Below are positions 31,563-40,931 of a DNA stretch of 64,000 nucleotides, in pieces. Positions within the stretch are counted from its first letter, which is position 1. Each line of letters starts with the position of its first letter. Under the pieces are notes generated by a model that was not told the origin of the DNA, ran no database searches, and saw nothing but the letters and a program-made list of their open reading frames with translations. This DNA is from Vibrio mimicus (GTDB lineage: Bacteria > Pseudomonadota > Gammaproteobacteria > Enterobacterales > Vibrionaceae), in assembly GCF_019048845.1 (NCBI RefSeq), contig NZ_CP077426.1:481501-545500 (forward strand). Direction: 5' to 3'. The translations under genes and the position numbers were made by a program.

Positions 31563-33251
31563 TTAAAAATAAAGCACGCGTTGCAGTTCGGTAAAACTGG
31601 TGATGCCTTCGCGCAGTTTTTCAAGACCGGACTCTTGCAAACTCTGCATGCCATTGGCTTTGGCTAAGCTCTCAATATGATGAATGCTGGCGCGTTGCAT
31701 GATGGCTTCTGCCAGCTCGGTATTAAACGCCATCACTTCATAGATCCCAACGCGCCCTGAATAGCCGCCCGTGCACTCGTTGCACCCCGCCGCATTGGCC
31801 TCATACAAGATTTCATTGGGCTGAAACGCAAATTGGCTTTGCAATAGAGCGGAAGGGCGCACCGCGATTTTGCAATGTTTACACAAGCGGCGCGCGAGGC
31901 GCTGGGCGATGATTAAACTGAGTGATGACGCGAGGTTAAACGGCTCCACCCCCATATTGGCTAAACGAATTACGGTTTCAGCGGCCGAGTTGGTGTGCAG
32001 CGTGGAAAGCACTAAGTGACCGGTTTGCGCGGCTTTAACCGCGATTTCGGCGGTTTCCAGATCGCGGATTTCGCCGACCATCACTACATCAGGGTCTTGG
32101 CGCAGAAACGAGCGTAGTGCTTCGGCAAAGCCAAAACCGATTTTCGGCTGCACTTGCACTTGGTTAATCCCAGAGAGGTTAATTTCCACCGGATCTTCCG
32201 CGGTGGAGATATTGATCTGTGACGTGTTAAGAATGCGAAGCCCAGTATAGAGCGAAACGGTTTTGCCGCTGCCGGTGGGGCCTGTCATCAAAATCATTCC
32301 TTGCGGTCTTTTGAGGGCATTGAGGTAGAGCTGCTTTTGCTGCGGGTTATAACCGAGCTTATCAATATCCAGATTGGCGGCGCTGCTATCGAGCAGACGC
32401 AGCACGATTTTTTCGCCCCATAAAGTGGGAAGTGTCGAAACACGCATATCAATCGCGGTATCGCGGCTTAGGCGCAGTTTAATTCGCCCGTCTTGCGGCA
32501 AGCGGCGCTCGGCAATATCTAATTTGGAGAGAATTTTAATCCGCGCGGCTAAACGGCGGCTTAAATGGCTAGCCGGTTGTTGAGTTTCCACCAAGATCCC
32601 ATCGCAGCGCAGACGGATTCGATACTGGCTTTCATAAGGCTCAAAATGAATGTCGGAGGCGCCTTTGCGCACCGCATCGAGCAGTACTTGGTTGATAAAG
32701 CGGCTAACTGGCGAGTCATCTTGGCTGAGATCTTCAATCGATTGCAGCTCGTCATCACTGACTTTAACCAGATTGGCGAGCTCATCTTGGCTGATCTCTT
32801 TACCTTGGTTAGCGGCTCCTTGAATTGAGCGGCCATACAAACGGCGAATCGCGGCTTGCAGCGCGCGGTGATCGGCCAGTGCCAGTTCAACTTGCAGCCC
32901 AGTGGCAAAACGAAACTCTTCTTCGGCTTGCAGTAAGGTCGGGTCAGAGACCGCGAGCAGCAATAAGTTGCCTTGCTTGGCAATCGGTAAGGCATCGTAG
33001 CGGGTAATCAGTTCACGCAGCCCGAGCTGTTGGCACAGGGGGGCGTAGTCGTAACGGCTAAGGTCGGTTTCCGGCAAGCCGAAAATATGGCTCAGTTGTT
33101 CGGTCAGCTCTTGGGGGTGAAAAATCCCTAAACCAAGCAGCGCCTCGGGCACCGAAGTCCCCGAAGCGCTAACCTGTGTAACCACCGCTTGTTCTTGCGT
33201 CGCGCTGATTAACTCAGCCTGACGCAAGATAGCAACAAGGTTGGTGAGCAT
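31563..33251 (-). CDS. pilB: Type IV pilus assembly ATPase PilB
   Basis: Hexameric extension motor of the type IV pilus. The 562 residues run from MLTNLVAILRQ; the in-frame extension to 33305 overlaps pilA and is rejected. There is an N-terminal MshEN/T2SSE-N domain (GLPETDLSRYDYAPL). Next come the Walker A GPTGSGKTVSLYTG, Asp box AEDPVEI, Walker B region VGEIRDLETAEIA and His box TGHLVLSTLHTN. A zinc site of the C-x2-C type follows (CKHCK and CNEC). It starts 8 bases after the pilA stop. Its G+C is far higher than that of pilA. Confidence 0.96.
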   Translation of the reverse strand: MLTNLVAILRQAELISATQEQAVVTQVSASGTSVPEALLGLGIFHPQELTEQLSHIFGLPETDLSRYDYAPLCQQLGLRELITRYDALPIAKQGNLLLLAVSDPTLLQAEEEFRFATGLQVELALADHRALQAAIRRLYGRSIQGAANQGKEISQDELANLVKVSDDELQSIEDLSQDDSPVSRFINQVLLDAVRKGASDIHFEPYESQYRIRLRCDGILVETQQPASHLSRRLAARIKILSKLDIAERRLPQDGRIKLRLSRDTAIDMRVSTLPTLWGEKIVLRLLDSSAANLDIDKLGYNPQQKQLYLNALKRPQGMILMTGPTGSGKTVSLYTGLRILNTSQINISTAEDPVEINLSGINQVQVQPKIGFGFAEALRSFLRQDPDVVMVGEIRDLETAEIAVKAAQTGHLVLSTLHTNSAAETVIRLANMGVEPFNLASSLSLIIAQRLARRLCKHCKIAVRPSALLQSQFAFQPNEILYEANAAGCNECTGGYSGRVGIYEVMAFNTELAEAIMQRASIHHIESLAKANGMQSLQESGLEKLREGITSFTELQRVLYF

Positions 33252-33259
33252 TTTTATGG

Positions 33260-33718
33260 CTATGGAGTTGTTTCTTGTGGTGGTGTTACTGCCGTGTGAG
33301 GACAACTATCTGTCTCAATATCAGCAATACTAGTAGTACATGTCCACCCAGTTTCTGTTCTTTCATAGGTAATGGTTGTATTTTGTGCTACCGCAGAATT
33401 TGCACCAAATTTGAATTCCAACTTGTTATCTGCTGGGATGTCAATAGCACCTAGTGGGTTTGAACTTGCATCGATACCTAAGTGCGTAAAAATCTCTGTT
33501 TCCTTAGCAGCGGTGAATGAACCATTTTCTTGATACCAAAGCTCTGATGCTGTGATTAATGATTTCATAGTTGCTAATGCTGATGCACCTTCAGATTTTT
33601 TTACATAATCTTTATAAGCAGGTACAGCAATTGCGGACAGTACCCCAATAATCGCCACCACAATCATTAATTCAATTAAGGTAAAACCTTGCTGTTGTTT
33701 GTTTTTATACGCTTTCAT
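33260..33718 (-). CDS. pilA: Type IV major pilin PilA (variable allele)
   Basis: 152-residue type IVa prepilin. The leader MKAYKNKQQQG is cut between Gly11 and Phe12, and Glu16 (position 5 of the mature pilin) is in FTLIELMIVVAIIG. The helix runs to about residue 60. The globular C-terminal half ends in a C127-C139 disulphide loop and the tail HTAVTPPQETTP. ATG at 33718 has GGAGGG before it. In V. cholerae this pilin forms the chitin-binding, competence pilus and is highly variable among strains. The variable part is only about 39% G+C (71 of 180 bases at 33301-33480), against 58% in neighbouring pilB (70 of 120 at 32941-33060). Confidence 0.95.
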   Translation of the reverse strand: MKAYKNKQQQGFTLIELMIVVAIIGVLSAIAVPAYKDYVKKSEGASALATMKSLITASELWYQENGSFTAAKETEIFTHLGIDASSNPLGAIDIPADNKLEFKFGANSAVAQNTTITYERTETGWTCTTSIADIETDSCPHTAVTPPQETTP

Positions 33719-33894
33719 AATTCCCTCCGTAGGTGTTTGCGTATTAAGCGCAGTGAGCATATGCCTTGCTACACAAGGGGGGAATCGAGTCGCGAGCGCT
33801 CTTCGAGTGAGTTAGGGTTTTAACCTATTGATTTGCATGATGAATACAAAAAACTTCGAGTCAGTTAAAAACTTATGCAGCTAATTGAGCGATG
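33719..33894 (-). promoter_or_regulatory. pilA upstream region with a 14-bp direct repeat
   Basis: On the minus strand TAACTGACTCGAAG (33854-33867) and TAACTCACTCGAAG (33801-33814) match at 13 of 14 positions and are 53 bases apart, about five helical turns. I see no convincing sigma-54 -24/-12 pair and no complete CRP or CRP-S palindrome. Confidence 0.5.
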
Positions 33895-33928
33895 AGAAAT
33901 AAAAACAGGAGGCTTGATGCCTCCTGTT
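33895..33928 (-). terminator. Terminator of nadC
   Basis: AACAGGAGGC / GCCTCCTGTT perfect stem (33904-33913 with 33919-33928). On the minus strand it is followed by TTTTTATTTC. It separates nadC from the pil genes. Confidence 0.9.
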
Positions 33929-33962
33929 AACTGTTTGAAATGTTTGAAGTTAGTCTCAAGTG

Positions 33963-34949
<987 letters not shown>

Positions 34950-35030
34950 TTATGTGTAAGGTAGAATCGGGCGCAGGTTATGTGGATGTGCGGGTTCTCA
35001 ACCGACAAGATATCAAAGCAAGGAGTAAGG

Positions 35031-35582
35031 ATGATTGATAGTCAAGGCTGGTACCGCCTCGCCAGAAGAGTACCTTCTCCACATTGTGATGCGCGCCATG
35101 ATAGCGAGGATGTTTCGCTGTTGGTGGTGCATAACATCAGCTTGCCCCCCGGCCAGTTTGGCGGCCCGTACATTGAGCAGTTTTTTCTGGGCGAGCTGGA
35201 TGCCAATCAACATTCGTTTTTTCAGGTGATCGCCAAGATGCGCGTCTCGGCGCACTGTGTGATCCGCCGTGATGGTGAAGTGGTGCAGTTTGTGCCGTTT
35301 CATCTGCGCGCGTGGCATGCGGGTGTCTCCTCTTTTGCTGGCCGAGCCAAGTGTAATGATTACTCGATTGGCATTGAGCTGGAGGGGAGCGACTTTGTGC
35401 CGTACACCGATGCGCAATATCATGCGCTGACTGAGCTGACGCAAGCTTTGATGGTGCGCTACCCGCACATCACGCTGCCGCGCATTACTGGGCATCAGTA
35501 TATTGCGCCGCTGCGTAAAACCGACCCCGGTTTGGTGTTTGATTGGCGACGTTTTCGGGCGGGGTTGCAGCCAGAGGCTTAG
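35031..35582 (+). CDS. ampD: 1,6-anhydro-N-acetylmuramyl-L-alanine amidase AmpD
   Basis: Cytosolic zinc amidase of murein recycling. The 183 residues are identical in length to E. coli AmpD. The ATG at 35031 has AGGAG seven bases upstream; the longer reading from 34980 is rejected. Zinc ligands are in VVHNISLPPGQFGG and HQYIAPLRKTDPG, and the substrate region in RAWHAGVSSF. There is no signal peptide. ampE does not follow; the next gene is a convergent flavodoxin. Confidence 0.96.
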   Translation: MIDSQGWYRLARRVPSPHCDARHDSEDVSLLVVHNISLPPGQFGGPYIEQFFLGELDANQHSFFQVIAKMRVSAHCVIRRDGEVVQFVPFHLRAWHAGVSSFAGRAKCNDYSIGIELEGSDFVPYTDAQYHALTELTQALMVRYPHITLPRITGHQYIAPLRKTDPGLVFDWRRFRAGLQPEA

Positions 35583-35596
35583 AACCCGATTGAATT

Positions 35597-35616
35597 CCCT
35601 CCCGGGTAAGGGAGGG
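35597..35616. terminator. Possible weak terminator hairpin between ampD and fldB
   Basis: CCCTCCC / GGGAGGG stem with loop GGGTAA. No T-run follows on either strand, so termination would be weak or Rho-assisted. Confidence 0.35.
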
Positions 35617-35644
35617 GCAAAAGATGTGGCGATGACGAATGCTC

Positions 35645-36163
35645 TTAAATCGCGTCGTGATACTCGGTTAGCACTTGTTCAACCCAAGTCGCGATGCGTT
35701 CGTCACTCAAGTCGTATTGCGAATCTTCATCCAGCGCAAGACCGACAAAGTGTTGGCCATCTTCAGTCAGGGCTTTAGAGGCTTCAAATTCATAGCCTTG
35801 AGTTGGCCAGTAGCCGATGATATTAGCTCCGCTCTTCTTGATCTGGTTGTGTAGTAGTCCCATCGCATCCAGGTACCATTCGCCATAGCCTTCTTGATCG
35901 CCTAAGCCGAATAACGCGACGTACTTGTTTTTTAGCGACACGCCATCGATGTGATCCCATACCGCACTCCAGTCTTCTTGAATTTCACCGAAATCCCACG
36001 TTGAAATGCCCAACAGTAAAAGGTCGTAATCACTCATTAAAGTGAGGGGGGATTCTTTTACGTTGTGGATGTCCACCAACTCTTCACCTAACATGGCGCG
36101 AATTTTCTCCGCGGTCATTTCGGTATAGCAGGTGGTTGAGCCATAAAATAGACCAATCTTCAT
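35645..36163 (-). CDS. fldB: Flavodoxin FldB
   Basis: 172-residue long-chain flavodoxin (E. coli FldB 173). The FMN phosphate loop is [13 protein letters not shown]. Further motifs are [17 protein letters not shown] and [20 protein letters not shown], with the flavin-stacking loops. It carries electrons at low potential. The ATG at 36163 fits the family start; the upstream extension is not conserved. It lies divergent from xerD, the same fldB-xerD-dsbC-recJ neighbourhood as E. coli. Confidence 0.93.
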   Translation of the reverse strand: MKIGLFYGSTTCYTEMTAEKIRAMLGEELVDIHNVKESPLTLMSDYDLLLLGISTWDFGEIQEDWSAVWDHIDGVSLKNKYVALFGLGDQEGYGEWYLDAMGLLHNQIKKSGANIIGYWPTQGYEFEASKALTEDGQHFVGLALDEDSQYDLSDERIATWVEQVLTEYHDAI

Positions 36164-36300
36164 CAATAATTTGTATCTGTCTGCGAAGGAATGGCAAATT
36201 CTAACCATAAAAATGATCGGAATGCAGCCAATATCCTGCATCACACGCGTTTTTATGCTATTAAACCCGCTGTAAATAGAGTGCTAAAGCTGAGGACAGA

Positions 36301-37209
36301 GTGAGCGAAGCCTTATCTCCCGACCAAGGGTTGGTGGAACAATTTTTAGATGCGATGTGGTTTGAGCGCGGTTTGGCAGAAAATACCGTAGCTTCTTATC
36401 GCAATGATTTAAGTAAACTACTCGGATGGATGGCGCAGCATCAGTATCGGCTCGATTTTATTAGCTTTTCGGGACTGCAAGAGTACCAAAGCTGGTTGAC
36501 GGAGCAGGATTATAAACCGACCTCGAAAGCCCGTATGCTTTCTGCGATTCGCCGGTTGTTTCAATACCTGCACCGTGAGAAGGTACGTGCCGATGACCCA
36601 AGTGCACTTTTAATCAGCCCGAAATTGCCAACGCGCTTACCGAAAGATTTGACTGAAGCGCAAGTTGAAGCGCTCTTAAGTGCGCCGGATCCACAAACAC
36701 CGATAGAGCTGCGCGATAAAGCCATGCTCGAACTGCTGTATGCTACTGGGTTGCGGGTGACGGAACTCGTATCGCTGACCATGGAAAACATGAGTTTGCG
36801 CCAAGGTGTCGTGCGGGTGATTGGTAAGGGCGGTAAAGAGCGTTTAGTCCCAATGGGTGAAAATGCTGTTGAATGGATTGAAACTTTTTTGCAGCAGGGG
36901 CGGTCTTTACTCCTTGGGGAGCAGACATCGGATATCGTATTCCCCAGTAGTCGTGGTCAACAAATGACTCGGCAAACCTTTTGGCATCGTATTAAGCACT
37001 ATGCGGTGATTGCGGAGATTGATGTTGAACAGCTTTCCCCACACGTATTGCGCCATGCGTTTGCCACTCACTTGCTCAATTACGGGGCGGATCTGCGCGT
37101 GGTGCAGATGCTGCTTGGGCATAGTGATTTATCGACCACACAAATTTATACTCATGTCGCGACTGAGCGGCTTAAACAACTCCACAACGAGCACCATCCA
37201 AGGGCTTGA
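36301..37209 (+). CDS. xerD: Tyrosine recombinase XerD
   Basis: With XerC, resolves chromosome dimers at dif; in V. cholerae it also serves filamentous-phage integration. The 302 residues start at a GTG with GAGGA upstream. The N-terminal core-binding domain (EQFLDAMWFERGLAENTVASYRNDL) is followed by the catalytic domain. This has Arg in ATGLRVTELV, Lys in GKGGKERLVP, HVLRHAFATHLL, GHSDLSTTQIY and the tyrosine nucleophile in QIYTHV. dsbC begins 16 bases downstream. Confidence 0.97.
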   Translation: MSEALSPDQGLVEQFLDAMWFERGLAENTVASYRNDLSKLLGWMAQHQYRLDFISFSGLQEYQSWLTEQDYKPTSKARMLSAIRRLFQYLHREKVRADDPSALLISPKLPTRLPKDLTEAQVEALLSAPDPQTPIELRDKAMLELLYATGLRVTELVSLTMENMSLRQGVVRVIGKGGKERLVPMGENAVEWIETFLQQGRSLLLGEQTSDIVFPSSRGQQMTRQTFWHRIKHYAVIAEIDVEQLSPHVLRHAFATHLLNYGADLRVVQMLLGHSDLSTTQIYTHVATERLKQLHNEHHPRA

Positions 37210-37225
37210 AAATAAGGTGATTTTC

Positions 37226-37978
37226 ATGAGCGTACTGCGCCGACTAACATGGCTGGCATTTCCTTTACTGAGTATGGCATTCAACGTACAAGCGAGCACT
37301 GCACCCACCGAGTTCAACAAAGCCGAGCTTGAGCAGCGTTTTGCCAAGCTTGGGTTACAGGTACAAGAGATTAAACCTGCCGATATTCAAGGCTTGCTTG
37401 AAGTACAAACCTCAGGTGGCATCTTATTTTCCTCACCGGATGGTGAGCATTTCATTGCTGGGACACTTTATGCGTTAGATGGCAATGGTGGCTATGTGGA
37501 TGTGTTGGCACAGCGCCAAGCGCCACTCAATGCAAAAAAACTGGCCGCGTTACAAGACAGCATGATTGAGTTTAAAGCGCCCAATGAGAAATACGCGATC
37601 ACTGTGTTTACCGATATCACTTGCGGTTACTGTGTGCGCCTGCACAGCCAGATCAAAGATTACAATGACTTAGGTATTACGGTTCGTTACTTGGCTTATC
37701 CACGTCAGGGGCCTAAAGGTCAAGTGGCGGATCAAATGGCAGCCATCTGGTGTTCTAACGATCCGAAAGCGGCGATGCACGATGCGAAAGTGAATCGCAA
37801 AACCATCACTGCCGATAAAGATATTGCCCAGTGTCAGCAGACGATTGAAAAACACTACATGCTGGGTCATGAGCTCGGCATTAGCGGTACACCCGCGATC
37901 TTCTTGCCGAATGGCGAGATGGTTGGCGGTTACTTGCCAGCGCCACAACTGCTGCAACGCTTGCAAGCGACACAATAA
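37226..37978 (+). CDS. dsbC: Thiol:disulfide interchange protein DsbC
   Basis: Periplasmic disulphide isomerase. The 250 residues begin with a signal peptide (MSVLRRLTWLAFPLLSMAFN, cleaved after VQA). An N-terminal dimerisation domain follows, then a thioredoxin-fold domain with the active site FTDITCGYCVRLH (CGYC) and cis-proline loop ISGTPAIFLPNG. AAGG lies 8 bases before the ATG; a GTG three codons upstream is a weaker alternative. It sits between xerD and recJ. Confidence 0.95.
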   Translation: MSVLRRLTWLAFPLLSMAFNVQASTAPTEFNKAELEQRFAKLGLQVQEIKPADIQGLLEVQTSGGILFSSPDGEHFIAGTLYALDGNGGYVDVLAQRQAPLNAKKLAALQDSMIEFKAPNEKYAITVFTDITCGYCVRLHSQIKDYNDLGITVRYLAYPRQGPKGQVADQMAAIWCSNDPKAAMHDAKVNRKTITADKDIAQCQQTIEKHYMLGHELGISGTPAIFLPNGEMVGGYLPAPQLLQRLQATQ

Positions 37979-37990
37979 TCTCCAACCGAT

Positions 37991-38029
37991 TAAGGAATCA
38001 GGCCAAAGGTAACTTTGGCCTGTCACAGC
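37991..38029 (+). promoter_or_regulatory. Structured recJ translation start: Shine-Dalgarno, hairpin, ATG
   Basis: TAAGGA (37991-37996) is a strong Shine-Dalgarno but lies 33 bases before the recJ ATG. Between them is a perfect 10-bp stem CAGGCCAAAG / CTTTGGCCTG (37999-38008 with 38013-38022) with GTAA, a GNRA-type tetraloop. If the hairpin folds, the remaining distance is 2 + 7 = 9 bases, near the optimum. No T-run follows, so it is not a normal terminator. Confidence 0.6.
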
Positions 38030-39769
38030 ATGATAGAAATCCAGCGACGCCCTGAACCCGATCTCTCACTTCTTCCTGACCACATCGACCCACTATTGCG
38101 CAGGCTTTACCTCAACCGTGGTGTGCGTGATATCGCGCAGCTCGAAAAAGCCGCCAAAGCACTGCATTCCTTTAAGCAACTGCATGGGATTGAACGTGCG
38201 GTCGAGCTGCTTTTTGCGGCCATTGCCGAGCAAAAACGCATCATAGTGGTGGGGGATTTTGATGCCGATGGCGCAACCAGTTCGGCGCTTTCCGTGCTCG
38301 CGCTGCGTATGCTCGGTAGCCACAATGTGGATTACTTAGTGCCAAACCGTTTTGAAGATGGTTATGGCTTGAGCCCTGAAGTGGTTGATCAAGCGATTGA
38401 GCGCGGCGCTGAGATGATCATGACGGTGGATAACGGCGTTTCTTCGCTGGAAGGTGTGCGTTACGCCAAGCAGAAAGGCTTGCAAGTGTTGGTCACCGAT
38501 CACCACCTACCGGGGCAGCAATTGCCAGAGGTAGATGCGATGGTGAACCCGAACTTGCAGCAGTGCGCTTTTCCTTCTAAGGCGCTGGCTGGGGTAGGGG
38601 TTGCCTTCTATTTAATGATGGCGCTTTGTGTGCACATGCGTCAGCAAGGTTGGTTTGCCGCGCAAGGTATGGCTGAACCGAAATTGATGGAGTTGATTGA
38701 TTTAGTGGCGCTTGGTACCGTTGCCGACGTGGTGCCGCTGGATGACAACAACCGTATTCTGGTGCACCAAGGTTTGCAGCGTATTCGCGCGGGTTTAGCG
38801 CGCCCCGGTATTCAAGCTCTGATTGAAGTCGCCAAACGGGATGCGCGCCGTTTGGTCGCTGCTGATTTTGGCTTTGCGCTTGGACCACGGATTAACGCCG
38901 CAGGGCGTTTGGATGATATGTCGTTCGGCGTTGAACTTTTGCTGTGTAACAACATTCACGCTGCGCGGCGTATGGCGAGTGAGCTGGACGGCCTCAATCA
39001 AACCCGAAAAGAGATTGAAGAGGGGATGAAGCAAGAGGCGGTCGCGTTTTGTGAGCGTTTGCAACTGAGCGATGATCGCGAGCTGCCTTACGGTTTAGTG
39101 CTGTTTCAGCGCGATTGGCACCAAGGGGTGATCGGCATTCTTGCTTCGCGCATCAAAGAGAAATACCACCGACCCGTGATTGCGTTTGCTGAAGGTGGTG
39201 ATGGCAAGCTAAAAGGTTCATGTCGCTCGGTTCCCGGTCTGCATATGCGTGATGCACTAGATAAAATTGATACGCAAACCCCGGGCATCATACTCAAATT
39301 TGGTGGTCACTCGATGGCGGCTGGATTAACCATTGAAGAGCAAAATTTTGAACATTTTTGCCGACTGTTTGACCAGCTAGTGCGTGAAGAGCTGGATGAA
39401 GCAGCACTCAAAGGCATCATTCTCAGCGATGGCGAACTGAAACCGGAAGAGTTTTCGCTGCATACCGCCGAATTACTGCGTGCTGGTGGCCCATGGGGAC
39501 AAGCGTTTCCTGAACCCCTGTTTGATGGTGAATTTAAAGTGCTGCACCAAAAACTGGTTGGCGAAAAACACCTCAAACTGATGCTTGAGCCGCTGTATAA
39601 AGGCTTTCCAACCAATGTGATGATCGACGGGATTGCGTTTAATGTCGATCTGCGCCGCTGGCCAGATGCATCGGTAAAAACGATACGCTTGGCGTACAAG
39701 CTGGACATCAACGAGTTTCGCGGTAATCAATCATTGCAACTCATGATTGATCATCTAGAAGCGAAGTAG
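38030..39769 (+). CDS. recJ: Single-stranded-DNA-specific exonuclease RecJ
   Basis: 5'-3' single-strand exonuclease of recombination and mismatch repair. The 579 residues compare with 577 in E. coli. DHH-family motifs are VVGDFDADGATSSALSVLALR, MTVDNGVSS, VTDHHLPG and LVALGTVADVVPLD. The DHHA1 motif is FGGHSMAAG. The start MIEIQRRPEPDLSL aligns with the E. coli N-terminus. A TTG at 38015 is in frame with AAAGG nearby, but both lie inside a stable stem. prfB does not follow as it does in E. coli. Confidence 0.96.
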   Translation: MIEIQRRPEPDLSLLPDHIDPLLRRLYLNRGVRDIAQLEKAAKALHSFKQLHGIERAVELLFAAIAEQKRIIVVGDFDADGATSSALSVLALRMLGSHNVDYLVPNRFEDGYGLSPEVVDQAIERGAEMIMTVDNGVSSLEGVRYAKQKGLQVLVTDHHLPGQQLPEVDAMVNPNLQQCAFPSKALAGVGVAFYLMMALCVHMRQQGWFAAQGMAEPKLMELIDLVALGTVADVVPLDDNNRILVHQGLQRIRAGLARPGIQALIEVAKRDARRLVAADFGFALGPRINAAGRLDDMSFGVELLLCNNIHAARRMASELDGLNQTRKEIEEGMKQEAVAFCERLQLSDDRELPYGLVLFQRDWHQGVIGILASRIKEKYHRPVIAFAEGGDGKLKGSCRSVPGLHMRDALDKIDTQTPGIILKFGGHSMAAGLTIEEQNFEHFCRLFDQLVREELDEAALKGIILSDGELKPEEFSLHTAELLRAGGPWGQAFPEPLFDGEFKVLHQKLVGEKHLKLMLEPLYKGFPTNVMIDGIAFNVDLRRWPDASVKTIRLAYKLDINEFRGNQSLQLMIDHLEAK

Positions 39770-39772
39770 AGT

Positions 39773-39801
39773 TTTCCCCCTTTCGGCAAAGGGGGAAATT
39801 G
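39773..39801 (+). terminator. Terminator-like hairpin after recJ
   Basis: TTTCCCCCTTT / AAAGGGGGAAA perfect 11-bp stem with a CGGC loop, followed by TTGATT. The T-run is short. Confidence 0.65.
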
Positions 39802-39907
39802 ATTCGTGAGTGCAATGCTCCGCTCTTGTCATTCTTTACTTGTTGCCTTCATCTTTATTCAAAAATTGTCATCAATTGACACTTCTAGCCCATTAAAGTC
39901 CCATCTG

Positions 39908-39935
39908 TATATAAGTTGTAATTGGTCTTACCAAT
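39908..39935 (+). promoter_or_regulatory. pdhR promoter -10 region and PdhR operator 1
   Basis: TATATA (39908-39913) preceded by TG is a plausible extended -10; no good -35 is seen. Just downstream is the perfect palindrome ATTGGT-CTT-ACCAAT (39921-39935), matching the PdhR consensus. An operator at about +1 to +15 would block initiation. The 342 bases between recJ and pdhR hold this site, operator 2 and the recJ hairpin; no gene is seen. Confidence 0.75.
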
Positions 39936-40058
39936 AATTTTGCTGTTTCAATTAACTATTGTTGCTGGATTGTTAGAGCGTGACCTGTTCTATGATTTAG
40001 GTCAATTTTCGGCTGGACACTGGCGTTTTAATTATGTTAATTTCTGCACCAACTTAAA

Positions 40059-40073
40059 ATTGGTATTACCAAT
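40059..40073 (+). promoter_or_regulatory. PdhR operator 2
   Basis: ATTGGT-ATT-ACCAAT, a second perfect PdhR-type palindrome. It lies 138 bases downstream of the first and 38 bases before the pdhR ATG. Confidence 0.75.
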
Positions 40074-40111
40074 TGCCAGCAAGAAAAATAAGAGTAGAAG
40101 AACAATAAATT

Positions 40112-40882
40112 ATGGCTTATCAAAGGATTCGTCAGCCAAAGCTCTCCGATGTGATTGAACAAGAACTGGAGAGACTGATTGTGGAAGGAACACTCTCACC
40201 CGGTCAGCAACTTCCTCCGGAACGCGAGCTGGCCAAACAGTTTGAAGTGTCTCGCCCCTCGATCAGAGAAGCCATACAACGCCTAGAAGCCAAACGCTTG
40301 CTCACTCGCCGTCAAGGTGGGGGGACATTCGTTAGTGATCGAATTTGGCAGAGCTTTTCTGATCCTCTGCTAAATTTATTGTCTAGCCACTCCGAAACTC
40401 AACTGGATCTGCTGGAAGCGCGTCATGCACTAGAAGGCATCTGCGCCTATTTTGCGGCGTTGCGTGGTACCGAAGAAGACTTTGCGCGCATTCAACACTG
40501 TGTCACGCGTATTGCCGAGGCGCAGCAATTACAGAATGTGGATGAAGAAGCGGAACGGGTGATGGCCTTTTTGATTGCCATTACCGAAGCGGCGCACAAC
40601 GTTGTGTTACTGCACATCGTACGCAGCTTGAGCCCGCTTCTAGAGCAGAATATTCGTCAGAATTTTAAACTCTTACATCGCCGCCCTGAAGCGGTTGAGA
40701 AAGTAAGCAAACACCGAGCTAACATTGTGGATGCGATTGTTTCGGGTCAGCCGGAAAAGGCACGTGAAATGTCCCATTCCCACTTAGCTTATATCGAAGA
40801 AACGTTGTTGGATTTGACTCGTGAACAGACTCGCCGTGAGCGATCTCTGCGTCGAATTCAGCAGGGTAATGAGCCGCAATAG
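40112..40882 (+). CDS. pdhR: Pyruvate dehydrogenase complex repressor PdhR
   Basis: GntR/FadR-family repressor that releases DNA when it binds pyruvate. The 256 residues compare with 254 in E. coli. The N-terminal winged helix is visible ([52 protein letters not shown]). A FadR-type C-terminal effector domain follows ([34 protein letters not shown]). It is first gene of pdhR-aceE-aceF with 49 bases before aceE and no terminator. Two operators lie upstream, indicating autoregulation. Confidence 0.97.
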   Translation: MAYQRIRQPKLSDVIEQELERLIVEGTLSPGQQLPPERELAKQFEVSRPSIREAIQRLEAKRLLTRRQGGGTFVSDRIWQSFSDPLLNLLSSHSETQLDLLEARHALEGICAYFAALRGTEEDFARIQHCVTRIAEAQQLQNVDEEAERVMAFLIAITEAAHNVVLLHIVRSLSPLLEQNIRQNFKLLHRRPEAVEKVSKHRANIVDAIVSGQPEKAREMSHSHLAYIEETLLDLTREQTRRERSLRRIQQGNEPQ

Positions 40883-40931
40883 CGGCCATTGCGATTCAAC
40901 TTAAATCCAACCAACAGAAGGATAGATCGCC

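Noticed and set aside
33719..33850. Sigma-54 promoter for pilA
   Set aside because: GG and GC elements near AAGGCATATGC do not have the required 10-base spacing.
39922..40158. Plus-strand ORF of 78 codons before pdhR
   Set aside because: It contains both PdhR operators, overlaps the pdhR start and has no recognisable protein features.
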